A stretch of DNA of 64,000 nucleotides, taken from Aureococcus anophagefferens (taxonomy: Eukaryota > Sar > Pelagophyceae > Pelagomonadales > Pelagomonadaceae). Below, piece after piece: positions 48,434 to 57,851 of the stretch. The stretch spans positions 633,854 to 697,853 of the forward strand of contig NW_008705577.1 in the NCBI RefSeq assembly GCF_000186865.1, written 5' to 3'. Position 1 is the stretch's first letter. Each line of letters begins with the position of its first letter. The notes beneath the pieces are model-generated. The model was given only the letters and a program-made list of their open reading frames with translations. It did not search any database and was not told where the DNA came from. Position numbers and translations under genes: made by a program.

Positions 48434-49371
48434 ATGCACGTCATCGTCCGCGTGCTCTTGCTGGCGCTCGCCCTCGGCACCGCGGCGAAAGGAAACAAAG
48501 ACAATCCTGGAGGATATGTCGTGGAACTCCACGGACAACCGAAAAGTGGCACTACTTGGTTGGAAGTAATCACCGATGACATCGTTACGGCCGGCGGCGG
48601 CAAAAAAGAAAACTCGCGGAGAGCAGATTATGGGGATGAATTGATTGGACCCATTGGTAAGCATTCAATGCCGGGCGCCAAAGGTGTGGCGAATGAGGTT
48701 CATGTCGACATAAAATCAAGTTATGAAGCGTTCTTGAAACATTGCGTCGAGCACGGCATCAAGATTTGGTCCGAGGCCTGCGTGCTGCCCGAGTACCTCG
48801 GGCCGCTCCCGAACAACACGCGCTACGTGCTCATCCTGCGGGACCCGCGCGCCGTTGTCGTCAGCTGGGCTCATTACAAAAACAAAGGACTCGTAAAAGG
48901 GAAAGTCTCCGAGGCTACGTCACTAAAACGGTGCCGCAGGTCGCCGCGGTCACGTCGGTCCGCTACTACTGGCACGACGAGTTGCTCCGGCGGACGCACC
49001 CGAGCCTGATTCTGTTCTACGAGGATCTCGTCGCAAACCCCGTCGACGAGTACTACCGGCTCGCGTCGTTCCTCGACGTCAACCTCGAGCCCGACGTCAT
49101 GTTCGGCGTCGTCGACCAGACGTCGGCCGCGTCCATGAGGAAGGACGAGAAGCACAACCTGCTCCCGGGCCCGAACAGAGCCAACTCGGACAGAGCGAAG
49201 GTGCGGTCCGCGACGCCCGACGCGTTCCGCGAGGAACTTTCGGCCCGAGCCTGGGCCAACGTGACGGCGGCGATGGCGCCGCTCCTCCACCCGGCGCTGC
49301 GGATGAAGTGGCTCTACAACGACCTCGATGTGAAGTTCCTGGGGCTCAAGGAGCACCAACGACGCCACTAG
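48434..49371 (+). pseudogene. Sulfotransferase-like gene with a frameshift near 48912
   Basis: The ATG at 48434 opens a signal peptide (MHVIVRVLLLALALGTAAKG) and a PAPS-dependent sulfotransferase: VELHGQPKSGTTWLEVI is the 5'-phosphosulfate loop and YVLILRDPRAVVVSWAHY the 3'-phosphate region. At 48911-48914 the frame changes: as written it runs on as ATSLKRCRRS, while the next frame continues GYVTKTVPQVAAVTSVRYYW ... LILFYEDLVANPVDEYYRLASF ... NLLPGPNRANSDRAK to a stop at 49371. One missing G in GAGGCTAC would repair it, so this is either a broken gene or a base error. The first 330 bases are clearly less GC-rich than the rest, unlike other genes here. Confidence 0.75.
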
Positions 49372-49732
49372 GACGCCGGCCGCTGCCTCCCCTTCGACGA
49401 CGCGTTCGACGCGGCGCCCCCCGCGCGGTCGCTCCGCGTCGAGCTCGGCCACATGTGTTACCGTAACAACTTTGCCGCTCCAGAGGCGAGTTGGTCGAGT
49501 TTGACTTTGCCGGTGATTCGCCGCCGGCGAGTTTGCCGGCGCGCCGGTTTTCCGGCGGCCGAGGCCGCCCCGGCGTCCGGCGTACGACGCGGCGCGCGGT
49601 CAGCGCGGAAACTACTGGAATGAGCGCTGCTTCATTGGCCTGGATACTACGGCGCTTCGCCGTTCCTTCTTGCAGACGGCTGGTTTGTATTGGGGGCGTA
49701 GGCCCCCGAGCGCGGCGCGCGACGACGGCTCC
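49372..49732. other. Intergenic, 361 bp, between convergent genes
   Basis: It has GTTTGCCGGCGCGCCGG-type imperfect palindromes around 49535-49555 and no coding character, except that the first 80 bases look like continued coding sequence beyond the sulfotransferase stop (GC-rich with Phe/Asp codons). Confidence 0.4.
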
Positions 49733-51232
49733 TCACGCGGGCGCCCGCCGGAGCCAGGAGTCGAAGAGGTAGAGGAGCTCCCGGGGCTTGTAGCGCGGGG
49801 CCATGTGGCCCGCGTCGCGGACCGTCGCGAACGTGAAGTTCGGGACGTAGCGCGTCGCGTAGCCCGAGACCGGCATGGTGCCCGGCGCCGTCCACGGGTG
49901 CCAGGCCTCGACCTCGGGGAGCGCCAGCGACGCGATCCAGCGCTGCGTGCCGACGTGGGGCACGCACGGGTCCGCGTCGCCCGAGTAGTGCATGACGCGG
50001 AACGCCGAAACGAGCGTCGACGCGTACTCGTCGAGGAGCGAGTGGCGCGTGAAGTTGTAGTCGAGGCCCGTGGAGAAGTCGAAGCGCTGGCGCGACACGT
50101 GGAGCGCGTCCTGCACCGCCGGCAGGTTGAGCCACACGGACGCGGCGTTCTCCTGGCCGCAGGCGTACTCGCCCGCGTCGTTCGCGTAGGCGCTGCCGCG
50201 GACGTGCCTCGCCGCGGCCGCGACCGCGGCGGCCGGCGGCGCCGCGGCCGCGCGGCGGCCGCTGTCGGCGCGGAGGAGGTCCGCGCCGCAGCTGTCGTAG
50301 AGAAAGTAGCCGCCGCCCATCTCGTAGGTGTCGCCCGCGACGGACATCGCGGGGCGGACGGGGTCCTCGAGCGCGGCGGCGCACGCCGGCGGCGGCGGCG
50401 CCTGCGGACCCGGCGGCGCGGCGACGTACCAATCCGCGCACGCGGCGTCGATGGCCCGCTTCGCCGCGTCCGGGATCATGCCGTGGCCGTGGAGGAAGTC
50501 CAGCGAGACCTGCGTGCCCGCCCAGCCGCTGTAGGGCGTGCACGTGTAGACGCGGTTCCCGGGGCAGGAGTTGCCGAGCGCGAAGCCCTCGAGCGAGTAG
50601 GGCGCCGTCGCCGCGTTCGCCGCCGTCCGCGCGGCGAGGAGTTTCAGCGCGACGGTCGGCACGAGCACGCCCGCGTACGACTCGCCGGCCATGACATAGC
50701 GGCGGCCGCGCAGCTCCGGGAAGAGGTCGCCGAAGAAGGCCTCGAGCACGGCGACGTGGAGGTCCGCCTGCGAGTCGTCGTCGTGGCCGCAGGCGCCCGG
50801 CGGCTCGCAGGAGGAGAAGCCCGTCGGCGCCGGGTGCTCGAGGAAGAGCAGCGACGCGCCGCCGGTCACGTTCTGCCAGCCGCGCGCGTTGTCGAAGACG
50901 CGCGGCGCGCCGGCGCCCGCGGCGAAGGAGTAGTCGTTGAGCGTCAGCGGGCCCATCTCCGTGTACATGCCGATGAGCGAGCTGCCGCCCGGGCCGCCCT
51001 GCTGCCACTGCACGAGCGGCGCGTCCTCGTCGGCGTGGAGCGCGAGGTAGTAGTGCGTGTGGACGACGACGCCGGGCCGCCCGGGGTAGGGCGTCGTCAC
51101 GTAGCCGCTGTAGTGCCTGCCGGGCAGCGGGCGGCCGTAGCCGGGCAAGCTCGGGCCGTCGACCTCGTCCGCGGCGACGGCGGCCGCGGCGCCGTCGAGC
51201 GTGCTCGCAAGGAGCAGGAGGGCGAGTTTCAT
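49733..51232 (-). CDS. Serine carboxypeptidase (family S10), secreted or vacuolar
   Basis: The 499-residue enzyme removes C-terminal residues from peptides in an acidic compartment. A signal peptide (MKLALLLLASTLDGAAAAVA) is followed by GRHYSGYVTTPYPG, the substrate-binding WQQGGPGGSS (usually WLNGGPGCSS), and the nucleophile motif YVMAGESYAGVLVP (Ser about 185). The catalytic Asp is in HYSGDADPCVPHVGTQRW and His in TVRDAGHMAPRYKPRELL. The order and spacing are complete. In WQQGGPGGSS the usual Cys is Gly, so one conserved disulphide is lost. It faces the TsaE gene across 575 bp. Confidence 0.92.
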   Translation of the reverse strand: MKLALLLLASTLDGAAAAVAADEVDGPSLPGYGRPLPGRHYSGYVTTPYPGRPGVVVHTHYYLALHADEDAPLVQWQQGGPGGSSLIGMYTEMGPLTLNDYSFAAGAGAPRVFDNARGWQNVTGGASLLFLEHPAPTGFSSCEPPGACGHDDDSQADLHVAVLEAFFGDLFPELRGRRYVMAGESYAGVLVPTVALKLLAARTAANAATAPYSLEGFALGNSCPGNRVYTCTPYSGWAGTQVSLDFLHGHGMIPDAAKRAIDAACADWYVAAPPGPQAPPPPACAAALEDPVRPAMSVAGDTYEMGGGYFLYDSCGADLLRADSGRRAAAAPPAAAVAAAARHVRGSAYANDAGEYACGQENAASVWLNLPAVQDALHVSRQRFDFSTGLDYNFTRHSLLDEYASTLVSAFRVMHYSGDADPCVPHVGTQRWIASLALPEVEAWHPWTAPGTMPVSGYATRYVPNFTFATVRDAGHMAPRYKPRELLYLFDSWLRRAPA

Positions 51233-51807
51233 GGGTCTAGCGTTCCTACAACACGACGAACATCGGGCTCTGGCACGAGCCACCCACGGACAAAAGATTC
51301 GAACCTCATGGCGAGGTGCACGTGGGTGGGTGGGTCCGGAGGCCTGGTTTGGAAAATCTACAGTGTACTGATGGGTACTTGTAACGCGCGCGCGCGCGCG
51401 CGGTCATGACCCGCGGTGCCGCGGCTGACGGTCGCGCGGCGCCTCGGCGACGTGTCTTCACGCCGCTATCGTCGTCTCTGGGCAAGCGCCGCTTCTCGCC
51501 GCGGCGAGTCGAGCGGCGCGGGTGCCCGTTCTCATCGCAAAGCGGAGATTGGACCGCGCAGCTCCGCGACACGAGAGAGCGCGCGCGCGGAATCGCGCGC
51601 GCGTTGTGGCGATTTTGCGAGCGGCAACTTGAAGGCAACTAACGAAACGGAGGTCCCTGATTGGCCAGGAGGTGGGTGGGTGGGTGCCGGGCCCGCGATC
51701 GAAGAATCCGGCATGAGGTACCGCGGGATTTATCCCGGGCGGCTCTTGGCTCTGGCACAAAAAAGCGATTACAATTGTTGAACCTTGTGGCAAGAAAGCT
51801 CTGCCCT
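51233..51807. promoter_or_regulatory. Divergent upstream region of carboxypeptidase and TsaE genes
   Basis: The 575 bp contain two GGGTGGGTGGG tracts (51324-51334 and 51674-51684), the second followed by another GGG and thus a possible four-run quadruplex, a (GC)n run at about 51387-51402 and a TGTGGCAA motif at 51786-51793, 15 bp before the TsaE ATG. The right end (51765-51800) is AT-rich. Frames on both strands are shadows. Confidence 0.5.
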
Positions 51808-52389
51808 ATGCGCCGAGCCCTCAGCCTCGCCGCGGTGCTCGCGGCGCGGCGCTCGCGGGCGCTGTCGCTGTCGCGCGGACCCGTGACGATCCGCGTCGCC
51901 GACGAGGCGCGCATGGAGCAGCTCGGCGCGGCCTTTGGCGCCCACGCGGCGCCGGGCAAGACCATCTGCCTCTCCGGCGACCTCGGCGCGGGCAAGACCG
52001 TCTTCTCGCGGGGCTTCGTCCGCGCGGCCGCCGGCGACGCGCGGCTCCGCGTGACGTCGCCGACGTACCTGCTCGACAACGCCTACGACGACCGCGACGG
52101 CCTGCCGGAGGGCCTCGTCGTCCGCCACATGGACCTCTACCGCCTCGCCGCCGTCGAGGCGTCCGCGCCGGTCTACATGCTCGACCTGCCGGACGCGCTC
52201 GCCACCGCCTGCTGCCTCATCGAGTGGCCCGACCGCCTCGGCGCGCTCCCGGAGCCCCGGCTCGACGTCGTCATCCGCGCGCCCGGCGGCGGCGACCGCG
52301 CCGTGACCTTCGACGCGGCGCCGCTCGGCGACGCGCACCCGCCCTGGCTGGCGGCCATCGCGGCCCTCGCCGACGAAGGCCCGGCGTAA
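51808..52389 (+). CDS. tsaE: tRNA threonylcarbamoyladenosine synthesis ATPase TsaE, organellar
   Basis: TsaE is the ATPase of the bacterial-type complex (TsaB-TsaD-TsaE) that puts the t6A modification on ANN-decoding tRNAs; in algae it is expected in mitochondria or plastids. The 193-residue product has an Arg/Ala-rich leader of about 25 residues fitting organelle import. Then come the Walker A loop ICLSGDLGAGKTVFSRGF, the switch region VTSPTYLLDNAY, the HMDLYRL motif and CLIEWPDRLGALPEPRLDV, all classical TsaE signatures. The start at 51808 is 15 bp after TGTGGCAA. Confidence 0.93.
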   Translation: MRRALSLAAVLAARRSRALSLSRGPVTIRVADEARMEQLGAAFGAHAAPGKTICLSGDLGAGKTVFSRGFVRAAAGDARLRVTSPTYLLDNAYDDRDGLPEGLVVRHMDLYRLAAVEASAPVYMLDLPDALATACCLIEWPDRLGALPEPRLDVVIRAPGGGDRAVTFDAAPLGDAHPPWLAAIAALADEGPA

Positions 52390-52493
52390 GTCGCGCGGCG
52401 GGGACTCGCGTGGAGGGGGACCTCGCCCAGAAGGGCGGCGGCGGCGGCGGCGCGGTCCGCGGAGGGAGGCGGGGACTTACGTGGAGGGCTTCC

Positions 52494-55231
52494 TCAGAAG
52501 GGGCGGTGGCGGTGGCGGTGCTTGTGCTTGTGGCGGCCGCCGCCCACGCGGATGTTGTAGACGACCTGGGGCTGGGGCGGCGGCGGGAGCGGCACGGCGA
52601 ACTGCATGCCCGGGCCGACGCCCTGGGGCACGATGACGCCGACGCGCGCGCCGGACGGCGCCTGGACGACGATCTGCATGCCCGGAAACACGCCCGCGGG
52701 GACCTGCACGAGCATGGTCCCCGGCGGCGCGACGGGCGCGACGGGCGTCGCGACGGCGACGGGCCGCGGCGGCGGCACGTAGGGCGGCGGCGGCGGCGGC
52801 GCCGGGGGCGGCACGTAGGGCGGCGGCGGCGACGGCGGCGGCGTCGGCGGCTCCGGCGGCGGCGGGTGCGCCTCGGGCTCGTCGGGCTCGTCCGGCGGGA
52901 TCTCGACGGGCTCGTCCGGGTCCGCGAGCGCGTCGGGCATGGTGACCCAGGCTTGAGCCAGGCGCTTGTAGTTGCCCGAGCACTCGGCCTTCAGATCATC
53001 CTTCAAAGGGGTCCCGTACTTGCGCTCGTAGGCGGCGGCGATCTCCCGCACGTCGGCCTTGTCGTGGCCGCCGAGCACGCGGCAGACGACCGCGTCCGAC
53101 GTGCCCAGGCCCCGGAAGGCGTCCTTCAACCGCTTCGCGTAGTAGTCCGCCGGCGGCAGGAGCAGCGCGCCGAGGCACTTGGCGAGGTTGCCCGACATCT
53201 CGCTCTCGATGAGCGACTCGAGCGACTTGCCGTGCTTGTTTTCGTACGCGGTCCGCACGGCGTAGTTCGTCTCCGGCGAGTTCTTCGCCAGCACTTCGAT
53301 GAACGCCTGCTCGTCCGTGCCCCACCCCGCGGCGCCCGCGGCGAGCTTGTCCGCGAGCGCCTCGGCCTCGGCCTCGTCGGCCTCGCCGAGCTCGTCGCGC
53401 TCGCCCTTGAGCAGCTGCAGCGCCAGCGTCTCGTTCGCGCCGTGGAGCTCCGAGGCGACTCGGTCCACCAAGCTCGCGTCGTGGCGGCCCTCCCACTTGG
53501 CCTTGGCCGCGCGGACGCGCGCCTGGCTGTTGCCGACGAGGAACTCGACGAGCGCGACGCCGTCCGCGCCGAGGCCGTCCATGGCCGCGTCGAGCTGGCG
53601 CACGTCGGCCTCTTCCGGCGACGCGACGAGGTACGTCAGGAGGAGCTTGTACCAGCCCGACGTCTCCTCGCGGATGCGCCCGACCATGGGCTTGTCGCGC
53701 TGGTCGTAGTACGCGGCCGCGACGGCCTGGAGGTGGGGCTTGGAGCGCGACGCTAAGAGAGCGATCAGCTTCCCGTCGGACGTGCCGAAGCCGTGGCAGC
53801 AGTTGTAGACCTCCTGGGCGTCGATGGACGCCATCATCTGGTTCACGGACGCGTTCTCGACGACGAGCGCGTCCAGGAGCGCCTCCAGGTCGTCGCAGGC
53901 CTCGACGTCGCGGGCCGTCGTCGCCTCGAAGGCCTGCGACGGGTCCTCCAGGGCCGAGATCCACGCCAACGACGCCCGCAGGAAGTCGCCGCTGATCTCC
54001 GACTTCAGCGCCTCCTTGAGCGTGCGCCCGTATTTCCGCTCGTAGGCCGCGACGACGGCGGGCATCGACGGCCGGCTCGCGTGGTCGAGGCCGCCGAGCA
54101 AGCGCACCAATATGGCCTCGTTCGTGCCGAAGCCCTTCATGGCCTTCTCCAGGCGCATGGCGACGAACTCCTCGGGCGTCACCTACCGAGAAGGCGGCGA
54201 TGAGAGCACCGGTTCCACGGCCCAAAGTCTCTCGAAGGTCGTCGCGGCCGCGGGACGCCGGGCGCCACCAGCAGCGCCGACAGTCCGAGCGCGAACTTCT
54301 TGCCGCACTTGGCCTCGAGCGCGCTCTTGAGCGACTTGCCGTGCGCCTTCTCGTAGAGGTCCGCGCAGAGCGCCGCCTCCGCCGGCGGGCAGCCCGCGAG
54401 CCAGTTCACGACCTTGTCCTCCTTGAAGTCCTGCATCATGCCCTTGGCGCACTCCTTGTGGAGCTTCTCGACGTGCTGCGCCGCGCGCGCGTCGTCGACG
54501 GCCTCGTCCCAGGGCCGCTCGCCCTTGAGGATCTTCAGCAGCAGGATGTTGAGGTGGCGGTACTCGTGGCCGAGCTCCTTCGTCACGTAGTCGAAGAGGG
54601 ACGCGTCGTTGCGGCCCTCCCAGCAGGCCTTGCCCGCCAGGAGCTGCTCGGGCGTCCGCGTGCAGCAGACCTCGATGAGCGCCTCCTCGTCGCAGCCCAG
54701 GCCCTTGCAGGCCTTGTCGATGACGTCGGCGACGTAGACCTCGGGCGCCTACCAAGCGCGTCGGTGACGATCTTTTCAAAGTTTCCCGGTCAAAAGCTCT
54801 CGAACATCGTCGTGGCGGCAGACGCGGTCAGGTGCCGACATGGCGTAGGCCATCATGCGGCCGTAGTCGCTCGACGTCTCGCCCTTGACCTCCTTGGCCA
54901 GATCCTTGTCGTACTTTTCCCGGTAGGCCGCCGCGGTGCGCGCGAGCGCGGCCTTGGTCCGCGTGCAGAGCGTCGCGACGAGCCGCTTGTCGTCGCAGCC
55001 GATGCCCGTGAGCCCGCCCTTCATCGCCTCGTGGCACGCCTCGGCGTCGGCCTCGGCGACGCGCGCCTTGAGCATGCCGTTGATTTTCTGGAGCCGCGCG
55101 CAGCACTCCTTGAGCACCGCCGGGTCGTCGAGCTCGCCCCGGGCCTCGACGATGCGGGAAACGGTCGTGTTGGCGAGCCGCGTGTTCTCATCGGCGAGCA
55201 CGCTCGTCGTCGCGGCGACGACGGCAGCCAT
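52494..55231 (-). CDS. Multi-repeat annexin with proline-rich C-terminal extension (two family C introns)
   Basis: Exons 55231-54836, 54748-54269 and 54182-52494 give 854 residues. Annexin repeats bind Ca2+ and acidic phospholipid; six to eight are visible, e.g. GIGCDDKRLVATLCTRTKAAL, GLGCDEEALIEVCCTRT, GFGTNEAILVRLLGG, GFGTSDGKLIALLASR, GWGTDEQAFIEVLAKNS and GLGTSDAVVCRVLGGHD, the [GxGTD]-type loops being well kept in the later ones. A long Pro-rich linker follows (about 700-770), then the motif VFPGMQIVVQAPSG, VIVPQGVGPGMQFAVPLP, also in the gene at 23526, and a His/Arg/Lys tail. An annexin with this extension on the C-terminal side is unusual, since variable tails are normally N-terminal. 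Confidence 0.9.
54183..54268 (-). mobile_element. Family C introner-like intron, second in annexin (GT-AG, 86 nt)
   Basis: On the gene strand the intron begins GTGGCGCC and ends CTCGGTAG before GTGACGCC; the flanking 8-mers match at 7/8 (one transition). Removal gives LSALLVTPEEFVAMRL. Its middle (CGACGACCTTCGAGAGACTT) is close to that of the first annexin intron (ACGACGATGTTCGAGAGCTT). Confidence 0.8.
54749..54835 (-). mobile_element. Family C introner-like intron, first in annexin (GC-AG, 87 nt)
   Basis: On the gene strand it begins GCACCTGA and ends CTTGGTAG before GCGCCCGA; the flanking 8-mers match at 6/8 and both differences are CpG-type transitions. Removal gives MMAYAMSAPEVYVADV. The 3' end is nearly the same as that of the intron at 6820-6909. 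Confidence 0.75.
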
Positions 55232-55325
55232 TGGATTGAGATTCGCGTGTTCTGCGGCGCTCGATCGTGCGGACTGCACCACGCTCGATTTAAGGTCGAC
55301 GCCCCCGCCTACGCCTCGACCGCCA

Positions 55326-57851
55326 TCATCGCCTACTCCTCGCCCGCCGCTCGGCGTCGGCGTCGGCGCGCGCGCGCGCCGCGCGGTCGAGGAAGGCGGC
55401 GTAGGCGTCGACGGCGTCGCGCTGCTTCTTCGACGGCGCGTCGGCGTCGGCCTGGCAGCCGCAGTCGCCGGCCGGCTCGCCGAGGCCCGCGACGAAGGCG
55501 CCGGGCACGAGGGCGAAGGTCGCGGCGCCGTCGTGCGCCGCGATGGACCGGTGCAGCAGCCCGTCGAAGCAGCGGGGCCGCCGCGCCTCCTCGAGGTCGC
55601 GCGCGAGGCGCCGGTCGCCGCGGGAGTCGACGGCGTCGACCGCGAGCGCCGCGCCCGGCGCCGCGGAGTCGAGGCCGCCGGCCGGGAAGACGGCCGCGGC
55701 GCCGCCGGCGACGGCGCCGCCGGCGAGCCACGCGGCGACGGCCGCGGGGGCCGCGGCGCCGGGCCCGCCGCGCGCGCAGCCGTCCGCGGCGCCCGGCGCC
55801 GCGGCGCCGCCGTCGACCGCGGCCCGGAGCGCGCCGAGGCTTTCGAGGGCCGCCGCGTCGTCCACGCGGAACTGGGGCAGGACCAGCGTCGCGCCCGGCG
55901 CGGCGCCCGCGGCCGCGGCGGCGACGGCGTCCGCGGCCCCCGCCGAGAGCCGCGCGGCCGCGGGCGCGACGACGTCGCGGCGCGCGGGCGAGTTGTCGAG
56001 GCCCACGTTTTTGAGCGCGCGGAGGGCGTCGCCGGAGCCGTCGACGAGCGCGAGGACGAGCGTCGAGAAATCCGCGCGCGGCGCGCAGTGCGCCCACGCG
56101 GCCGCGAGCGATCCGACGAGCGCGTCGAACGCGGCGCCGCGCGCGACGGCGGCGGCGAGCACGAGGGGCCCGGTCCAGCCGCAGCCGTTGGCCTCGATTG
56201 CTTCCAGCGTGTCCTGGGCGCCGTCGTCGAGGAACGACGCGGCGACGACGAGCGCCGGCCGGTGCTCCGGCGCGCGGTGCGCCGCGAAGGGACCGTCGCC
56301 CGCGCGGAGGTCGCCGTCGCCGGGCCCCGCGTAGGCCCAGAGCAGGTCGTCGCGGGCGAAGGCGGGCCGCGCGTCGCCGCAGGCCTTGAACGCGCAGTAC
56401 TCGAGCGCCCGCGCGGCCGCGAGGCGGTCGTCGACCGCGGCGGCCGCGCCGCCGGGCTCGAGCGGCGGCACGGGGACGACGCCGTACCGCGTCGCCAGCA
56501 GCGCGCCCGGGAGCCCGCCGTGGCCGTGGCCGCTGAAGGACTTCCACTTCTTCTTCCACTCCTGGAAGTGGAAGAACGCGGCCGCGGCGAAGCCGCCGTC
56601 CTGTCGCGCGTAGGGGTCGCGCGGGAGCGTCGACCGCGCGTAGCGCCCGGCGCCGTCGAGCACGATCGTGTCGAGGGCGCCGTAGTCGCCGCCGGCGAGG
56701 CAGTTCTGGTAGGCCGGGTTCACCCAGCTCATGCACCGCTTCGCGGCCGCGTCCAGCTTTTCGACGGGCCGCCACGGCGACCCGCGCGCGGCGGCCGCCG
56801 CGCGCGCGGCGACGGCGCCGTCGCGCGGCGCCAGGGGCCGGCACGGCGCGCCGCCCCCGAGGCACCGGCGCACCTGGCCGTCGGCCGTGACCCAGGCCGC
56901 GTCGCGGTCGCCCTTCTGCGCCGCGTCCGTGAAGTGCTTGACGACGAACTTCGTCCGCAGCCGCGCCGCGGCGACGGCCGTGCTGTAGCAGCCCTCGCAG
57001 GACTCGTAGTGGGCCTTGTCCTCGAGGCGCTTGCGGAGCCGCGGCCCGAGGAAGGTGCAGCGCAGGTACGCGACGTTGACGTCCGCGGCGTTGCGGTGCA
57101 TCGTCCACTGGCCCCGCGTGTACGCGCGCCACTGGTCGCCGAAGGAGTAGGCGACGACGTCGAAGTCGTCCCACTCGTCGCCGTCGACGAACGCCTCGAC
57201 GTCGCCCATCAGCACGTCCAAATCGCCGAACGCCCAGTGGCTGTAGGGCTCGAGGTACTCGCGGAAGACGACGCCGATGGCCGGCTTGAACTCGACGAGG
57301 TGCCGCGGGTTCCGTTGGAAGGTCCCCGCGATGACCGCCGCGAGCGACCCGGGCTCCAGCTCGGCGTCGTCGGGGAAGGGGTCCCCGAAGGACGCGGCGC
57401 CCGCCGGGATCCGCGCGTGGAGCCGCGCGAACCGGTTGACGCCGACGGCCTCGAACCTGACGTTGCCCGGGAGCCAGGGCGGCGCGTCGCCGCGCCCGGC
57501 GAGGAAGTCGCGCGCGTCCTTCGGGATCGCCGCCGGGTCGCTCACGAGCACGAGGTAGTCGGCGACGCGCGACGACGCGCGGCAGCTCGAGGCGAAGAGC
57601 TTGAAGTAGGACGGCAGCCGCGACCCGACGTAGGGCACGACCATGGCGAGGCGCCGGTCCGCGCGCGGCGGCGGCGGCGGCGCCGCGCGCGGCTCGCGCG
57701 CGCCGGCGGCGCCGCGTAGCTGCTTGGGCGCCGCGGCGCCGGAGATGTGGAAGAGGTAGGCCGGCAGCAACGCGCAGACGACGAAGAGCGCCGCGAAGAC
57801 GCAGACGACGCTCCAGCGCCGCGGCCGGCGGCGGCCGCGCGGCGGCCTCAT
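55326..57851 (-). CDS. Type II membrane glycosyltransferase-like protein
   Basis: The 841-residue protein has a short basic N-terminus, one membrane anchor (VVCVFAALFVVCALLPAYLF, about 15-34) and a luminal catalytic part. RLAMVVPYVGSRLPSYFKLF, then LVEFKPAIGVVFREYLEPYSHWAFGDLDVLMGD (in two blocks; DLDVLMGD is the metal-binding DxD) are typical of a small eukaryotic/viral glycosyltransferase family of the DUF6625 type. FVVKHFTDAAQ and FFHFQEWKK continue that pattern. The last 350 residues are Ala-rich with a second possible domain (PALVVAASFLDDGAQDT). It probably works in the Golgi; donor and acceptor sugars are unknown. Its stop codon is 95 bp from the annexin start. Confidence 0.8.
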   Translation of the reverse strand: MRPPRGRRRPRRWSVVCVFAALFVVCALLPAYLFHISGAAAPKQLRGAAGAREPRAAPPPPPRADRRLAMVVPYVGSRLPSYFKLFASSCRASSRVADYLVLVSDPAAIPKDARDFLAGRGDAPPWLPGNVRFEAVGVNRFARLHARIPAGAASFGDPFPDDAELEPGSLAAVIAGTFQRNPRHLVEFKPAIGVVFREYLEPYSHWAFGDLDVLMGDVEAFVDGDEWDDFDVVAYSFGDQWRAYTRGQWTMHRNAADVNVAYLRCTFLGPRLRKRLEDKAHYESCEGCYSTAVAAARLRTKFVVKHFTDAAQKGDRDAAWVTADGQVRRCLGGGAPCRPLAPRDGAVAARAAAAARGSPWRPVEKLDAAAKRCMSWVNPAYQNCLAGGDYGALDTIVLDGAGRYARSTLPRDPYARQDGGFAAAAFFHFQEWKKKWKSFSGHGHGGLPGALLATRYGVVPVPPLEPGGAAAAVDDRLAAARALEYCAFKACGDARPAFARDDLLWAYAGPGDGDLRAGDGPFAAHRAPEHRPALVVAASFLDDGAQDTLEAIEANGCGWTGPLVLAAAVARGAAFDALVGSLAAAWAHCAPRADFSTLVLALVDGSGDALRALKNVGLDNSPARRDVVAPAAARLSAGAADAVAAAAAGAAPGATLVLPQFRVDDAAALESLGALRAAVDGGAAAPGAADGCARGGPGAAAPAAVAAWLAGGAVAGGAAAVFPAGGLDSAAPGAALAVDAVDSRGDRRLARDLEEARRPRCFDGLLHRSIAAHDGAATFALVPGAFVAGLGEPAGDCGCQADADAPSKKQRDAVDAYAAFLDRAARARADADAERRARSRR

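Noticed and set aside
51241..51320. Possible tRNA because of a GGTTCGAATC-like T loop on the minus strand
   Set aside because: The arms do not pair, and no anticodon stem or acceptor stem can be formed.
54936..57719. Open frame of over 900 codons on the plus strand
   Set aside because: Shadow of the type II glycosyltransferase on the minus strand; no recognisable domain and Arg/Glu/Val-biased.
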